The notes beneath the pieces were generated by a model. That model did no database searches and was not told the origin of the DNA. It saw nothing but the letters and a program-made list of their open reading frames with translations. The position numbers and the translations under genes are program-made. Shown here piece by piece: positions 34,249 through 44,700 of a stretch of DNA of 64,000 nt (its first letter is position 1; each line of letters opens with the position of its first letter). This stretch comes from Planctomycetota bacterium (GTDB lineage Bacteria; Planctomycetota; Planctomycetia; Planctomycetales; Planctomycetaceae): contig JAFEBS010000008.1 in the NCBI GenBank assembly GCA_018242525.1, positions 154,824-218,823 of the forward strand, written 5' to 3'.

Positions 34249-35424
34249 TCACTTCAAGCGTGGTACGGGAATCACCTTTGGCTCCGGCTCAAAACTCCAG
34301 ACCTGCAGTGGCATCGTGTCTGGCCCCGCGTCTTTCGGGTACAGGGACTCGGTATGCGTTGTCAGGACTTTGGGAAGCTTGGCAATGTCCTCGTCCGTCA
34401 CTGTATTATCACGTGCTCGCTTCGAGGCTGGCAGCAGTTGCAGGTCAGGGATCAGCTTCTGGCCGTAGTATTGGGTGATCAAGCGGACGCGCGGGTCATC
34501 GGGTGAATCAAATCCGCCGACGGTGACGATCGACTGAAACTTGTCGTGGTAAACATAGGCTTCGTCCAAGCCGCCATCGTTCGTGTGACTGACCTGAGTA
34601 ATGCCGTTTCTGGACTTCTTGCTTCTCAGGAACGCGGCGAGTTGTTCCGCATCTTCACCCGCCCGCAGGATGTTGAATCCCGACTGGCTTTCCTGCAGCT
34701 TGACGTCAAACTTGTTGGCGATCGTGCGAAATGTGCTGTTGCCGAGCGGCGTAGCCGACTTTCCCTCGAACCGGGCCACCAGCACAGTGTACTTGTGGGG
34801 ATTTTTGACCAGCGGGTAATTGATTCCGGTATTCAGGTACTTGGTCTCCTTGTCGATGGTCTTCTGGACGACATCGGCAGGATTGCGCAGCGGGTTGATT
34901 GTCATGAACGCGCCCGCCAGCGGACCGCGCTGTGCGGCGTCTGGACGCAGGATCGCACCACTCTTGGAATCCTGCAGAAACTTGGGATGGAATTTCTTGA
35001 TGCGCGCCAGCGTCTTTTGCCCGACACCGTCTTCGATCGATCCATAGTTTCCCGCCAGAACGCAGATCATGTCCCGTTGAGCGGCATAAATGCGGTGGTC
35101 TTCACGACCCAGGCGGTTGTGGGTGTCCAGTTCGCCGCGAACGGCATCCTGCGCATACGTGTAGGCGGGAATCCCCTTTTCACGCAATTCAAACACCAGT
35201 TCTGCGGCCGCCTGTTCGGCCGTCATGCCTTCCTTCTTCAGCTCTGGATCGCGCACATTTCGAAAGCTGGTGACCATGATCATCCACGGGCCATGTGCGG
35301 GGGTCAGGTGATATTCCTTCCCCTTCACATTCTCAATGGCCTGAACCGGAGCGACTGCCAGCAGGCAGATCGCCCCGACGATTCCGAGTGTCAATTGTTT
35401 CGAGATTCGCACGACTGTCTCCAT
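34249..35424 (-). CDS. Secreted protein with SPOR-like repeats, unknown function
   Basis: 391 residues from ATG 35424. A signal peptide (about 1-28, ending APVQA) leads to a periplasmic protein with three strand-helix-strand units resembling the SPOR peptidoglycan-binding fold: WMIMVTSFRNVRD with AAELVFELREKGIPAYTY, then KYTVLVARFEG, then ILRAGEDAEQLAAFLRSK and EAYVYHDKFQSIVTVGGF. SPOR repeats bind denuded glycan strands at division sites; similarity here is by pattern only. No Cys-lipobox is seen. It converges with lpxB. A planctomycete-specific family is likely. Confidence 0.6.
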   Translation of the reverse strand: METVVRISKQLTLGIVGAICLLAVAPVQAIENVKGKEYHLTPAHGPWMIMVTSFRNVRDPELKKEGMTAEQAAAELVFELREKGIPAYTYAQDAVRGELDTHNRLGREDHRIYAAQRDMICVLAGNYGSIEDGVGQKTLARIKKFHPKFLQDSKSGAILRPDAAQRGPLAGAFMTINPLRNPADVVQKTIDKETKYLNTGINYPLVKNPHKYTVLVARFEGKSATPLGNSTFRTIANKFDVKLQESQSGFNILRAGEDAEQLAAFLRSKKSRNGITQVSHTNDGGLDEAYVYHDKFQSIVTVGGFDSPDDPRVRLITQYYGQKLIPDLQLLPASKRARDNTVTDEDIAKLPKVLTTHTESLYPKDAGPDTMPLQVWSFEPEPKVIPVPRLK

Positions 35425-35924
35425 CCTTGGGTGGCGAATGTAAAATCGTCCGGCCAACGGTCCATCGGTATTTGAACTTCGCCGAAATCGCGACCAGGAT
35501 CGATGATTCCGTCATGGACGCTTCGATGCTGGCGAGGACACCAATTGTCAAATCGCCCGAAAAATGGGGACCGGACCAGATCTCATTAAAGTTTTCAGGG
35601 ACTCCAACCGGGAGGTCCGAAAAGTAGCAGCGACGGCCAAACGTGTCCAGAGTTTGTTTTTGCAGACCGACGGCATGGCACGTGCATCTTCATTCGGCTG
35701 GCCAGACACGTGAGTTTGAGGGTGTGCGACGGATTCGGTGACCGGATCCGTCGCACAAACTCAGTTCCCTCAAATTCACGAGCCAAATCCACCATCGACG
35801 GCGATGGTGCCAGGTCCGGTGACCCATTCTCGATGCCAGGATGGCGGTAGACGGGTCATTGTAAAATGTGCTGCGGGAACGCGGCGGAATTGGAAAATTC
35901 TACAAAGGCACGGAGGCCGAATTC
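35425..35924. other. Intergenic region with one 11-bp hairpin
   Basis: About 500 bases lie between divergent genes. GTGCGACGGAT (35724-35734) pairs perfectly with ATCCGTCGCAC (35746-35756). No open frame here looks coding. The promoters for the SPOR-like and thioredoxin-trypsin genes should be in this stretch, but I cannot name them. Confidence 0.5.
35912..35916 (+). promoter_or_regulatory. Shine-Dalgarno GGAGG that fixes the start of the 35925 gene
   Basis: GGAGG lies 8 bases before the ATG at 35925. It argues against the upstream in-frame start at 35868 and puts the signal peptide at the protein's N terminus. Confidence 0.7.
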
Positions 35925-37418
35925 ATGCAGCGAACCGTTTCTCGCTCGCAAATCTGCGCGGTGGCCACTCGTCCCCTCACCCGGTGGACATTCCTCATCG
36001 CCATCGTTTGCGTACTGGCAGGTCGGGGTTCCGTCTCCGCCACCGAAGTCGACAATGTGCTGCTCGACTTCACCGCCACATGGTGTCAGCCGTGTCAGCA
36101 AATGAGTCCCATCGTCTCTCGACTGCAGCGGCAGGGGTTTGCAATTCGCAAGGTCGATGTGGATGCGGAACGCGAATTGGCTTCGCGATTCGGAGTCCAG
36201 TCCATTCCTTGCTTCGTCCTGGTCGCGGGCGGACAGGAAATCGATCGCGTCAGTGGAGTGACGTCCGAACAACAGTTGAAAGGGATGCTTAATCGTCTGC
36301 CCAAGCCGGCAGCACGAAATTCCGAGGATCGCGGGAATCCCGGCGATCCTTTATTGGGTCGCCCCGTGCCGATCACACCATCACCCGGAGTCAAAAACCG
36401 ATTCGATCGGGACCAGGATGAGGAGGTTTTCCGAGGACAACCAGTCGATGAAGTCGATCCCTTGCGAGCCAGCGTTCGAATTCGGGTGAAGGACGGGTCG
36501 GCGATCAACTACGGTTCTGGAACCATCATCGAATATCAAACGGGACATGCCACAATCCTGACGTGTGGGCACATCTTCCGCAAATTGTCCAAGTCGGCGG
36601 TCATTGAAGTCGATCTGTATCCGAACGCGAAAGTTGCCAAACCCGAAATGGTGACCGGTCAGATTCTCGACGTGGATCTGGATGCAGACCTGGGGTTGGT
36701 GGTGATCAAGTCATCGAAATGGCTGCCGTTTGTCGCGCTGGGCCTGTCCGGTGCTCCGCTGGTCAAGCAGGAACGCCTGTGCAGTTTTGGCTGCAGCGGC
36801 GGAGATCATCCTTCGCGTGAAGAGCTTCAATTGACCGGGATCAACAAGTACGACGGTCCCGAGAACCTGGAATGCACCAATCGACCTCAAAAGGGACGGT
36901 CGGGCGGAGGATTGTTCCGTGGCAATGAACTGGTTGGAGTCTGCATTGCTGCAGATCCCAAGGATTCGCGCGGGATCTATACCAGTCTGGAACCGATCAA
37001 GACTTTGCTGGGCAAAGCCAACCTGGGACATCTGATACCAAGGCCATTGAAGACGGTGCCAGACCATGAGCCTGAGGAATTCGCTGATATTAACCCCGAT
37101 CCTGCCGCTCCAACTGAGGAAACTCGGATTTCAGACGCTGAAGCTGACATTTCCCGCCTGCTGGCAGGGGAACGGCACGAATCCGCAAGTGCGGTCGAGA
37201 GTCAGGATCTGGTCGGAGCCGAAATTGTCTGCATTGTTCGCACTCCCGGCAAACCCAGTCGCATCGTGATCATCCACCAGGCCACCGAGCGATTGGTTGC
37301 GGATTTGCTGCACGAAACCGTGGACGATGTGTCAGGCCTGGCAGACAGGAAATCCACGAAGCGGGGATCCCCGACATCGGCCGAAATGAAGAAGTACGTC
37401 CGCCCGCTGAACAAGTAA
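35925..37418 (+). CDS. Thioredoxin-trypsin-like peptidase fusion, exported
   Basis: 497 residues. A signal peptide or anchor (about 21-40) is followed by a thioredoxin domain (about 42-125) with the redox motif WCQPC (53-57) and cis-proline strand SIPCF (Pro 95). After a Pro-rich linker, a trypsin-like domain (about 183-370) shows a probable triad: His in TCGHIF (216), Asp in DLDADLGLVVI (about 255) and Ser in GRSGGGL (326), matching GxSGGxL. The last 120 residues are acidic and Glu-rich. Redox and protease modules in one exported protein suggest a redox-controlled or disulfide-targeting protease; this is inference. It is 120 bases upstream of cysK on the same strand. Confidence 0.8.
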   Translation: MQRTVSRSQICAVATRPLTRWTFLIAIVCVLAGRGSVSATEVDNVLLDFTATWCQPCQQMSPIVSRLQRQGFAIRKVDVDAERELASRFGVQSIPCFVLVAGGQEIDRVSGVTSEQQLKGMLNRLPKPAARNSEDRGNPGDPLLGRPVPITPSPGVKNRFDRDQDEEVFRGQPVDEVDPLRASVRIRVKDGSAINYGSGTIIEYQTGHATILTCGHIFRKLSKSAVIEVDLYPNAKVAKPEMVTGQILDVDLDADLGLVVIKSSKWLPFVALGLSGAPLVKQERLCSFGCSGGDHPSREELQLTGINKYDGPENLECTNRPQKGRSGGGLFRGNELVGVCIAADPKDSRGIYTSLEPIKTLLGKANLGHLIPRPLKTVPDHEPEEFADINPDPAAPTEETRISDAEADISRLLAGERHESASAVESQDLVGAEIVCIVRTPGKPSRIVIIHQATERLVADLLHETVDDVSGLADRKSTKRGSPTSAEMKKYVRPLNK

Positions 37419-37538
37419 CGGAATTCGGTTTTTCAGGAGACCGAATGTCGAGTTCGACTTCCCGTCGAACGTGCCATTTGGATAATATCAGCGACAATCG
37501 AGACTTCAGTGACAAGTTTGGTTCAGGAGGGATCCAGA

Positions 37539-38471
37539 ATGACGGTCTTCAAGGATAATTCGGAGTCCATTGGTCGGACACCGCTGGTCAAAATCAACCG
37601 CCTGACAAAGGGGTTGAATGCGACTGTGCTGGCCAAGATTGAAGGTCGTAACCCCGCCTACAGCGTGAAATGTCGAATTGGTGCCGCGATGATCTGGGAC
37701 GCGGAAGCGACTGGCAAGCTGAAGGAAGGGATGCATGTCGTCGAACCCACCAGTGGTAACACCGGGATCGCACTGGCATATGTCTGCGCAGCGCGCGGCT
37801 ATCAACTGACGTTGACAATGCCGGAAACCATGTCCATCGAACGTCGGCTGATGCTGAAGGGGTTCGGAGCTCACCTGATCCTGACGCCAGGTGCCGACGG
37901 AATGAAGGGTGCGATTGCCAAGGCCGAAGAACTGGCTGTGCAGCCAGGCTATTTCATGCCACAACAATTCAAGAATCCCGCCAATCCTGCAATTCACTTC
38001 AAGACGACCGGCCCCGAGATTTTCCATGACACCGAAGGGAAGGTCGATATTTTCGTCGCCGGTGTTGGCACGGGAGGGACAATTACCGGTGTGTCCCGAT
38101 ACCTGAAGAACGAACAGAAACTGCCGGTCAAATGTATCGCCGTGGAACCAACCGCCAGCCCGGTTCTGTCGGGTGGTGCCCCGGGCAAGCACAAGATCCA
38201 GGGGATTGGGGCAGGCTTCGTCCCCGACATTCTTGATCGAAGCGTGATCGACGAAGTCGTGCAAGTGACCGATGACGAATCCTTCGCAATGGCAAAGCGG
38301 CTGATGATGGAAGAAGGGATCACCTGCGGGATCAGTTGCGGTGCCGCCATGGCCGCCGCCCTGCAGGTCGCCGCCCGCCCCGAATCGGCTGGAAAAACCA
38401 TCGTGACGATTCTGCCGGACAGTGGTGAACGTTATTTGTCGACACTGCTGTTCGAAGACCTGCGCAGCTGA
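37539..38471 (+). CDS. cysK: Cysteine synthase A
   Basis: 310 residues. PLP enzyme that makes cysteine from O-acetylserine and sulfide. AGGAGG lies 8 bases before the ATG at 37539, a strong site that rules out the earlier start. The PLP lysine is in NPAYSVKCR (Lys 44; family NPxxSVK). The phosphate-binding loop is TSGNTG (71-76), and [14 protein letters not shown] forms the second cofactor loop. The end ([33 protein letters not shown]) is typical. Some fungal and bacterial relatives are cystathionine beta-synthases; no CBS or haem domain is present, so CysK is favoured. Confidence 0.92.
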   Translation: MTVFKDNSESIGRTPLVKINRLTKGLNATVLAKIEGRNPAYSVKCRIGAAMIWDAEATGKLKEGMHVVEPTSGNTGIALAYVCAARGYQLTLTMPETMSIERRLMLKGFGAHLILTPGADGMKGAIAKAEELAVQPGYFMPQQFKNPANPAIHFKTTGPEIFHDTEGKVDIFVAGVGTGGTITGVSRYLKNEQKLPVKCIAVEPTASPVLSGGAPGKHKIQGIGAGFVPDILDRSVIDEVVQVTDDESFAMAKRLMMEEGITCGISCGAAMAAALQVAARPESAGKTIVTILPDSGERYLSTLLFEDLRS

Positions 38472-38494
38472 AAAGCATTGCTGAGGAATCGCGG

Positions 38495-38612
38495 AAGCTT
38501 CAAAACACTAGCCCGACGCGCGAGCGAGGGATCGGCAAGTTGGACACGCATCGACGAATCCCTCGCTCGCGCGTCGGGCTACTGTCCCAGGTTCATGCAA
38601 CGCTATTTAGTT
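38495..38612. repeat. Family B repeat copy, 23-bp perfect palindrome
   Basis: Arms 38509-38531 and 38559-38581 pair perfectly over 23 bases around a 27-base loop. Flanks shared with the copy at 30473-30616 include AAGCTTCAAAACA on the left and TGTCCCAGGTTC and GCAACGCTATTTAG on the right. It lies between cysK and the small gene at 38688, both on the plus strand. Confidence 0.8.
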
Positions 38613-38687
38613 CACGTCCCTCGTCCGGTGTCATGCATTGCCGATGGATCGGTGACGGATCGCGCCCATTTTGAAAGGACTCTTCCG

Positions 38688-39023
38688 ATGGCACGTTTTC
38701 ATGGTTGGATTGTGGCAGCCTGCCTGGCCGGTCTCTCAACCGTCTGGCTGACCGCGTCGCGCGCCGGTGAACAGCCCGCTGTTTCGGCTTTGGAAGCCGC
38801 CGGGGCTGCACCTGTGGATCAGGTTGCCCAATTGCTCGAACGGATTGAGAAACTTGAGAAGCGGATCGCGGTTCTCGAAGAACAATCGACCCGAACCGCC
38901 CAGGCCATCGTTCCCGCCTACCAGTGGACTCCCCAGAGGCTGCCAGAGTCTGGTCGCGTCGTCCCGCCCACCGAACTGCCGCCGCCAAGGCCGCGGATCC
39001 TGCTCCTGAAGCAGTCCAATTAA
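38688..39023 (+). CDS. Small secreted coiled-coil protein
   Basis: 111 residues from ATG 38688. A signal peptide (about 1-26, ending SRAGE) precedes a short coiled coil (about 45-66, LLERIEKLEKRIAVLEEQ) and a Pro-rich tail (ELPPPRPRIL). The upstream open frame back to 38478 consists of the repeat and is not coding. The stop codon (39021-39023) abuts the stop of the converging gene (39024-39026), so the two are tail-to-tail with no gap. Function unknown; a periplasmic or lipid-independent linker is possible. Confidence 0.6.
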   Translation: MARFHGWIVAACLAGLSTVWLTASRAGEQPAVSALEAAGAAPVDQVAQLLERIEKLEKRIAVLEEQSTRTAQAIVPAYQWTPQRLPESGRVVPPTELPPPRPRILLLKQSN

Positions 39024-40016
39024 TTAGCGATCTGTCGGGCACCCGCTCGCCTTCAAGACCGTTTCCTGTACTGCCAGATCATGCATCGGGGACCAGTCGC
39101 TCATTTTTTCACCGCGGATGATTCTGGCGAAATCGGCGGCATCTCCGATATATCGTTCAAACGGGACGGCGATTGGCACGTCCTGGTAACCCTTCCGATA
39201 TTTCCCGCGCACCTGCGATAACGCCAGACGCACCAGCTTGGGCGAGTCCATCGGTTCAATCTGGATCGTCCCCTCGGTCCCGCACAGGACGAAATGCCGG
39301 CGCGAAAAGCCGTCCACCTCCAGGGCGGACGATTTCACCGTGGCCAGCGCCCGCGGATAAGTGAACACGGCCAGCATGTTGTCCTGCAGCGTGTCATCCT
39401 GCCGACCGGCATGCTGATGAAAGGGGGCGACGTCATCCGGAGCCCCCAGGACATCCACGACGATGTCGATCATGTGGCAGGCAAGTTCAAACATCATGCC
39501 ACCGGCATATTCGCCATGTTTCAACCGGTTGGCCGGATCGACCACCTTGCTCATCACGCAATGGATTTCGAACGGATCCCCCAGAAACCCCTTCCGTAGC
39601 AGATCCTTCATCAACAGGACCGCCGGATTGTAGCGATACATGTAACCCATCTGCAGGCAAAGGTGCTGCCGGGCCGCGATGTCCAGGATGCGGCGGAACT
39701 GTAACAGGGATTCCCCGGCCGGTTTGTCCAGGTGAATGTGCTTCCCCGCATCCACGCACTTTTCGGCGTTTGCCAGCAGATGGCGAGGCTCCGTCTCAAC
39801 CGCCACCGCCTGCAGGCCGGGAACGTTCAACAATTGATCCACGGTCATCCACGGCAGATCCTTGTACGACGCGTGCCGTTCCGCGACGCGCCGCAACGTG
39901 TCATCGGGTTCGGCGATTCCGACCACTTCATAGTCGTCGGACTTCCGATAGACGTCCATCTTGCCGGACGCATGTCCATGCCCCGTCCCAATCTGGCCGA
40001 TCTTGATCCTGGACAT
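39024..40016 (-). CDS. Gfo/Idh/MocA-family oxidoreductase
   Basis: 330 residues from ATG 40016, with AGGAGA about 9 bases upstream; a GTG two codons earlier is less well spaced. The N-terminal Rossmann fold starts KIGQIGTGHGHA. EPRHLLANAEKCVDAGKHIH followed by LDKPAGE keeps the Lys of the family's EKP-type motif. The C-terminal alpha/beta domain (about 135-330) follows, with GGMMFELACHMIDIVVDVLG containing the likely catalytic His. NAD(P)-dependent oxidation of a sugar or cyclitol is the usual role; the substrate is not deducible. The stop is directly against the previous gene. Confidence 0.88.
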   Translation of the reverse strand: MSRIKIGQIGTGHGHASGKMDVYRKSDDYEVVGIAEPDDTLRRVAERHASYKDLPWMTVDQLLNVPGLQAVAVETEPRHLLANAEKCVDAGKHIHLDKPAGESLLQFRRILDIAARQHLCLQMGYMYRYNPAVLLMKDLLRKGFLGDPFEIHCVMSKVVDPANRLKHGEYAGGMMFELACHMIDIVVDVLGAPDDVAPFHQHAGRQDDTLQDNMLAVFTYPRALATVKSSALEVDGFSRRHFVLCGTEGTIQIEPMDSPKLVRLALSQVRGKYRKGYQDVPIAVPFERYIGDAADFARIIRGEKMSDWSPMHDLAVQETVLKASGCPTDR

Positions 40017-40494
40017 CGTCACGAATCTCCTACAGCGCCTTCGACCGTGTGAAACACAACTTGAACAGACCAGGAATCACTGAAGTAACGACTCCGACGA
40101 TGTCACCCAGGGCCATCGCCTTTTTCAAATTGGGAATCGGGCACCACGGTTATGGAGTCCGCGACATGGCCGTGCCGATTGAGCACTTGCACGGCCTACC
40201 CGTAGCGCCCCAATTTGAAAATGGTGATGGCCCTGGGATGCCACCCGCGTCTCGTAGAACTCGCCAGCAACACGATACGCATTCGCGACCAGTTCCCAAA
40301 CCGTCAAACGTCGTCCTGGTCGCTTCATGCTATCCGAATTCCATGGACGGTGAATACTGTACCGCACGGCATCGAATCCGTAACATGTTCGGGTCGGTTG
40401 CGATCCAATACCGTTCGCCAGGAGATGATTCCGGTGGGACCGTTGGACGTACAGGACGTACCCGCAACATTTGCATGGATTCACTGATCCACCC
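40017..40494. repeat. Intergenic region with nested inverted repeats
   Basis: The arms 40106-40134 and 40209-40237 are inverted copies with 27 of 29 positions matching (CCCAGGGCCATCGCCTTTTT on the left). Inside, AATCGGGCACCACGG (40135-40149) faces CCGTGCCGATT (40170-40180), a second, imperfect arm. No open frame is coding-like here, and the 5' start of the SbcD-like gene lies just beyond. A structured RNA or a miniature transposable element remnant are both possible. Confidence 0.65.
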
Positions 40495-41763
40495 ATGAAG
40501 TTCATACACGCTGCCGATGTCCATCTCGACAGTCCCATGCGCGGGCTGGAAGAGTACGCGGGTGCCCCGATCAAGCGGTTACGCCTGGCGACCCGCACCG
40601 CCATGGACAACGTTGTGCATCTCTGCCTGACGGAACAGGTCGACTTCCTGGTCATCGCCGGGGATCTGTTCGACACCGCCTGTCGGGACTTCAATTCGGC
40701 CCTGTCCGCAGCCGCCCAGATGCAGAAGCTGAACCGGGCAGGCATTCCGGTTTATTTGATTCTCGGCAATCACGATTCGCGCGATGAAATGGCCCGGCAA
40801 GTGCCCTGGCCGGCCAATGTCACATTATTTGATCACAAGCAACCGCATACGGTGCGACATCCTTCGCTGCCGGTGGCCATCCACGGGATGAGCTATCCCA
40901 GACGCGAAGTGACGGAAAACCTAGTCCCTGAATATCCGGCTCCGATTCCCGATTGCTTCAACATCGGTCTGCTGCATACGAACGCGGGGGGAAACCCGCT
41001 GCATGATGCCTACGCGCCATCGTCAGTCGAGGAGTTGTCCACCAAGGGATACCACTACTGGGCGCTGGGCCATGTGCATGATTACGCCGTTTTGCATGAG
41101 CGGCCGTGGGTCGTCTATTCCGGAACAACCCAGGGGCGACACGCCAAAGAAGTGGGATTGAAGGGTTGCCTGCTGGTTCACGTTGACAATAGCCACGAAG
41201 TCTCGCTGGAGTTTCGCGAAACCGACGTGATGCGCTGGTATCGCGAAACCGTCACGTTGCAGGCGGACGACGACGAGGACTTGTTGCTGGAACGAACCCG
41301 GCAGGTCCTGCGACAGGTGACTCAGGCCGCCGATGGTCGACTGGCGGCCGTCCGACTGCTGTTTGAAGGACGCTGTGCCGTTCATCAGCAACTGTGTCGC
41401 GACGCTTCACGGCAGCAGATCATTGCCAATCTGCGAGGGCTGGCCGGGGACTTCGGTGACGATGTGTGGATTGAGCGCATTCAGTTTCGCACCCAGTCGC
41501 CCCTCAGCCTGGACGCCATGCGCATGCGTCAGGACCTGGTCGGCGACCTGTTGCGCGACATTGCTTCCATCGCCCAGGATCCTGCGCGCCTGCTGGCGAT
41601 GTCGGATTTGCTGAAACCACTTGCCGCTCGGGCCGGTGCCGATCTGGCTCCGCGCGAGGATAACTCCGAAATGATCCAGTTCGACGACCCCGAACTGCTT
41701 GCGGGCTGGCTGCGCGACGCTGAAGAACTGCTCCTCAGTCACCTGGCGGAGGAGTCGACGTGA
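40495..41763 (+). CDS. SbcD/YhaO-like DNA repair exonuclease, metallophosphoesterase
   Basis: 422 residues. The calcineurin-like metallophosphoesterase motifs are complete: HAADVHLDSP (DxH), VIAGDLFD, LILGNHDSRDE, then IGLLHTN and WALGHVHDYAVLHE. A C-terminal extension (about 260-422) includes charged helices with LLLERTRQVLRQV. Mre11-type nucleases of this class act on DNA ends with an SMC-like ATPase; the next gene supplies it. The 3' end overlaps that gene's GTG start by 4 bases, so translation is coupled. Nuclease activity is predicted, not shown. Confidence 0.88.
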   Translation: MKFIHAADVHLDSPMRGLEEYAGAPIKRLRLATRTAMDNVVHLCLTEQVDFLVIAGDLFDTACRDFNSALSAAAQMQKLNRAGIPVYLILGNHDSRDEMARQVPWPANVTLFDHKQPHTVRHPSLPVAIHGMSYPRREVTENLVPEYPAPIPDCFNIGLLHTNAGGNPLHDAYAPSSVEELSTKGYHYWALGHVHDYAVLHERPWVVYSGTTQGRHAKEVGLKGCLLVHVDNSHEVSLEFRETDVMRWYRETVTLQADDDEDLLLERTRQVLRQVTQAADGRLAAVRLLFEGRCAVHQQLCRDASRQQIIANLRGLAGDFGDDVWIERIQFRTQSPLSLDAMRMRQDLVGDLLRDIASIAQDPARLLAMSDLLKPLAARAGADLAPREDNSEMIQFDDPELLAGWLRDAEELLLSHLAEEST

Positions 41764-44700
41764 AGCTGCGACAGGTCCACATCAATCAGTTTGGACACTT
41801 TACCGATTGTGTTTTGACATTACCTGCGGATGGTCTGCAGGTGGTTTATGGCCCCAACGAAGCGGGCAAGACGACACTACTGCAGTTTTTGCGTGGCTGG
41901 CTGTTCGACTTTCCGGCCAGGACGCCGTACGACTTCAAGGCCGGCTCCGAGATCGCCGGGGTCGGCACCCTGACACTGAGCGACGGACGTATTGTGGAAC
42001 TTCGTCGGCGCAAGGGGACCAAGAACAAAGTCAGCGTGAAAATCGATGGCCAGGAGTCCGGCCTGGACGAAATCGGCTTTCAACGCCTGATCGGGCACGC
42101 CAACCGCAGTCTGTTTGAGTCAATCTTCGCGTTCGGACTGGATCAATTGAGTCAGGGCGAGGAGAGCTTGAAACACGAAAGTCTGCAGTCCGCGCTGTTT
42201 GGCGGCGGGTTGGGGAGCGCCGCCAGCCCGGAAAAAATCCTGCAGGAACTGGATCGGCAGGCGGGGGACCTGTTCAGCCCCAATGCCAAGAAGCCAGCGA
42301 TCAACATCACACTGGCAGACCTGAAGGTTCTGCAGGTGCAGATCAAAGAAAAGAGCCTGCGTTCCGATGACTATCTGAAGCGGCAGCAAGCGGTCGCAGA
42401 AGCTGAAACCCGCGCGGCGGAATTCAATCTGTCCGTGGATCGCTTGCGGCGTGAACATTCGCGACTGGAAAAACTCTGTCGCGCCCACCAGAAGTGGACG
42501 GTCCTGCAGCAATGCCGCAGCGACAGGGCACCGTTGTCCGTCCCGCCGACATTGCCGGCGGATGCTGGAATCCGGTACGCGTCACTTTCCGAAAAGATCC
42601 AGAGTGGTGATGACGAAGCCGCACGGTTGTCCAATGTCGTCACCGGGCTGGAACGCGATTTGTCCGCCTTGAACCTGGATCCCGGTGCCGTTTCCTATCG
42701 GGCAGAAATTCGGGCGTGCCTGGAATTGAAGCAATCGTTCCTGGAAGCCAAAGCCGACCTTCCGAAGTTGAAGGCGGAACACGCCGCGGCCCGGCAGCAG
42801 ATTGACCGTGAGTTGAACGAATTGCGTCCCGGCTGGACTCATGAAGATCTGCGTTCGTTCTCCGTTGATGTCGCCACCCGTGCAGAAATCGATCGGTTGA
42901 TCGACGCGGATCGGCTGCGCGAAACGACCCAGGCGGAACTGCGGGCCAAACGCGAGCAACTCTCTGCACAACTGCGACAAGATCGGGCGGACCTGGCATC
43001 GCTCGGAGAATTGCGGGATGTCGCCTCATTGGTCGCGGTCCTGGCCGACGAATCCTCGTACAGCAGTGATCGCAAGGTCTTGGAAAAGCGGTCGATCGAG
43101 GCGACACGGATTGAACGGCAATTGGCAACGCAGTTGAAAAAGCTGACTCCACCGCTACCAGCCGGAAACGCGGCACCGCAGGAATTGCCCGTACCCCGAA
43201 TCGGCACGATTAAGCAGTTCGAGGCCGACTTTACCGACCTGCGCGAGCAGTTGCGTGCCACCCTGGACTCATTGCGGCAGGACGAGACCGAATTGGGGGA
43301 CGTTCAAGGCAAGCTGGACGAACTGACTGCGCGAGGCGTCGTCCCCAGCTTGAGTGAACGGGACGCCGCCCGACAACGGCGTGACAGTAGTTGGACCACG
43401 ATCCGCCGCCGATTGATCGATGACCATGAAACGTCGTGGTTTGGCATTGACCCGCAGGCACTGGGCAATTCGTACGAGCAGGCTGTCCGCGACGCGGATG
43501 GCATCGCGGATCGGATCTATGCCAACGCCGACGCGGTCGTGCGACGCGAGGAACTCGGTCGACAGCGCGATGTCCTGGTTGCCCGAATTGCTCAGAAGCG
43601 GGAACGCGTTGAGGTTCTGCAGCAGCAGGAGTCGGATTTGCAAATGCGCTGGGTTGCAACCTGGCAATCGTGCGGATTCGAACCCTTGGCTCCCGACGCC
43701 ATGCGTTCCTGGGTCAGCGACCACGAAGCGGCCTGCGAAACCATCGCCAAGCGTGAGGAAATCCAGGCCGAATCAGAAATCCTGCGGCAACAGGTCGCGG
43801 CCTTTGAAACGCGGTTGCGGTCGGCCTGTGCCGCGAATACGGATCAGATCCCGGTCCTGCTGGTCATTGCCCGCGACGCCGTCGACGATGCGAAGGAACA
43901 GCAACGTCGCAGCCGGGAACTGAATCGCGACATCAAGCGGCTGGAACCACAACTGGCCGAATGCGATGCCGACCTGCAGGCCCTGTGTGGTCGCGAATCG
44001 GACTGGCACGATCAGTGGAAAGCGGTCCTCAGTCAACTGCGTCTCCCGGCGGATCTGGATACCGAGCTGACGCGAACTGTCATCGAACGACTGCAGTCCA
44101 CCCGGGTCAAGCTGGACAGCCTGCCCCAGGAAGAGGAGCGGCTGGCAGCGATGCAGGCGCGACTGGACGAGTTCGCCGCGCGAGTTCGTCCGCTGTGCGA
44201 AGCACTCGCCCCGGAACTGACTCGCGATACTCCGGAGCTGGCAGTCGAAAAACTGTCGGATCAACTTGAACGCGCCGCTGAGGCCCAGAAACAGTATGAC
44301 CAGTTGTGCCGGGAGCGGGACGCCGCGATCGACGCCCGCCAACTGGTGGAAAGCCGCCGCGACAAGCTCGTGGCCGAACGGACCGATTTGTTTGCGGCGG
44401 CCGAAGTCACTTCTGAAGCAGAGTTCTTCGAGATCGTTGCCAGGAGCGAAAAGATTCGACTGCTCGATGCGGAACTGGAGCAGACGAAACACGAAATCGA
44501 CCTGATTCGCGCGGGCGAAGACCGTGAGGAATTCGAGCGGGCATTACTGGAACTGGAACCTTCGATCCTGGACGGACAACGTCGCGATCTGGCCGATCAA
44601 CTGCATCTGGCGGAACAACAGAAGCGGGAAGCGGACGGCGCCGCCGCCGTGGCCAAGAGCGAACTGGCACGGCTGGATGGTTCGGGTGACGCCGCCGTTT

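Noticed and set aside
40049..40498. Plus-strand open frame across the nested inverted repeats
   Set aside because: It consists mainly of the palindromic arms and ends just inside the start of the SbcD-like gene. No protein character.
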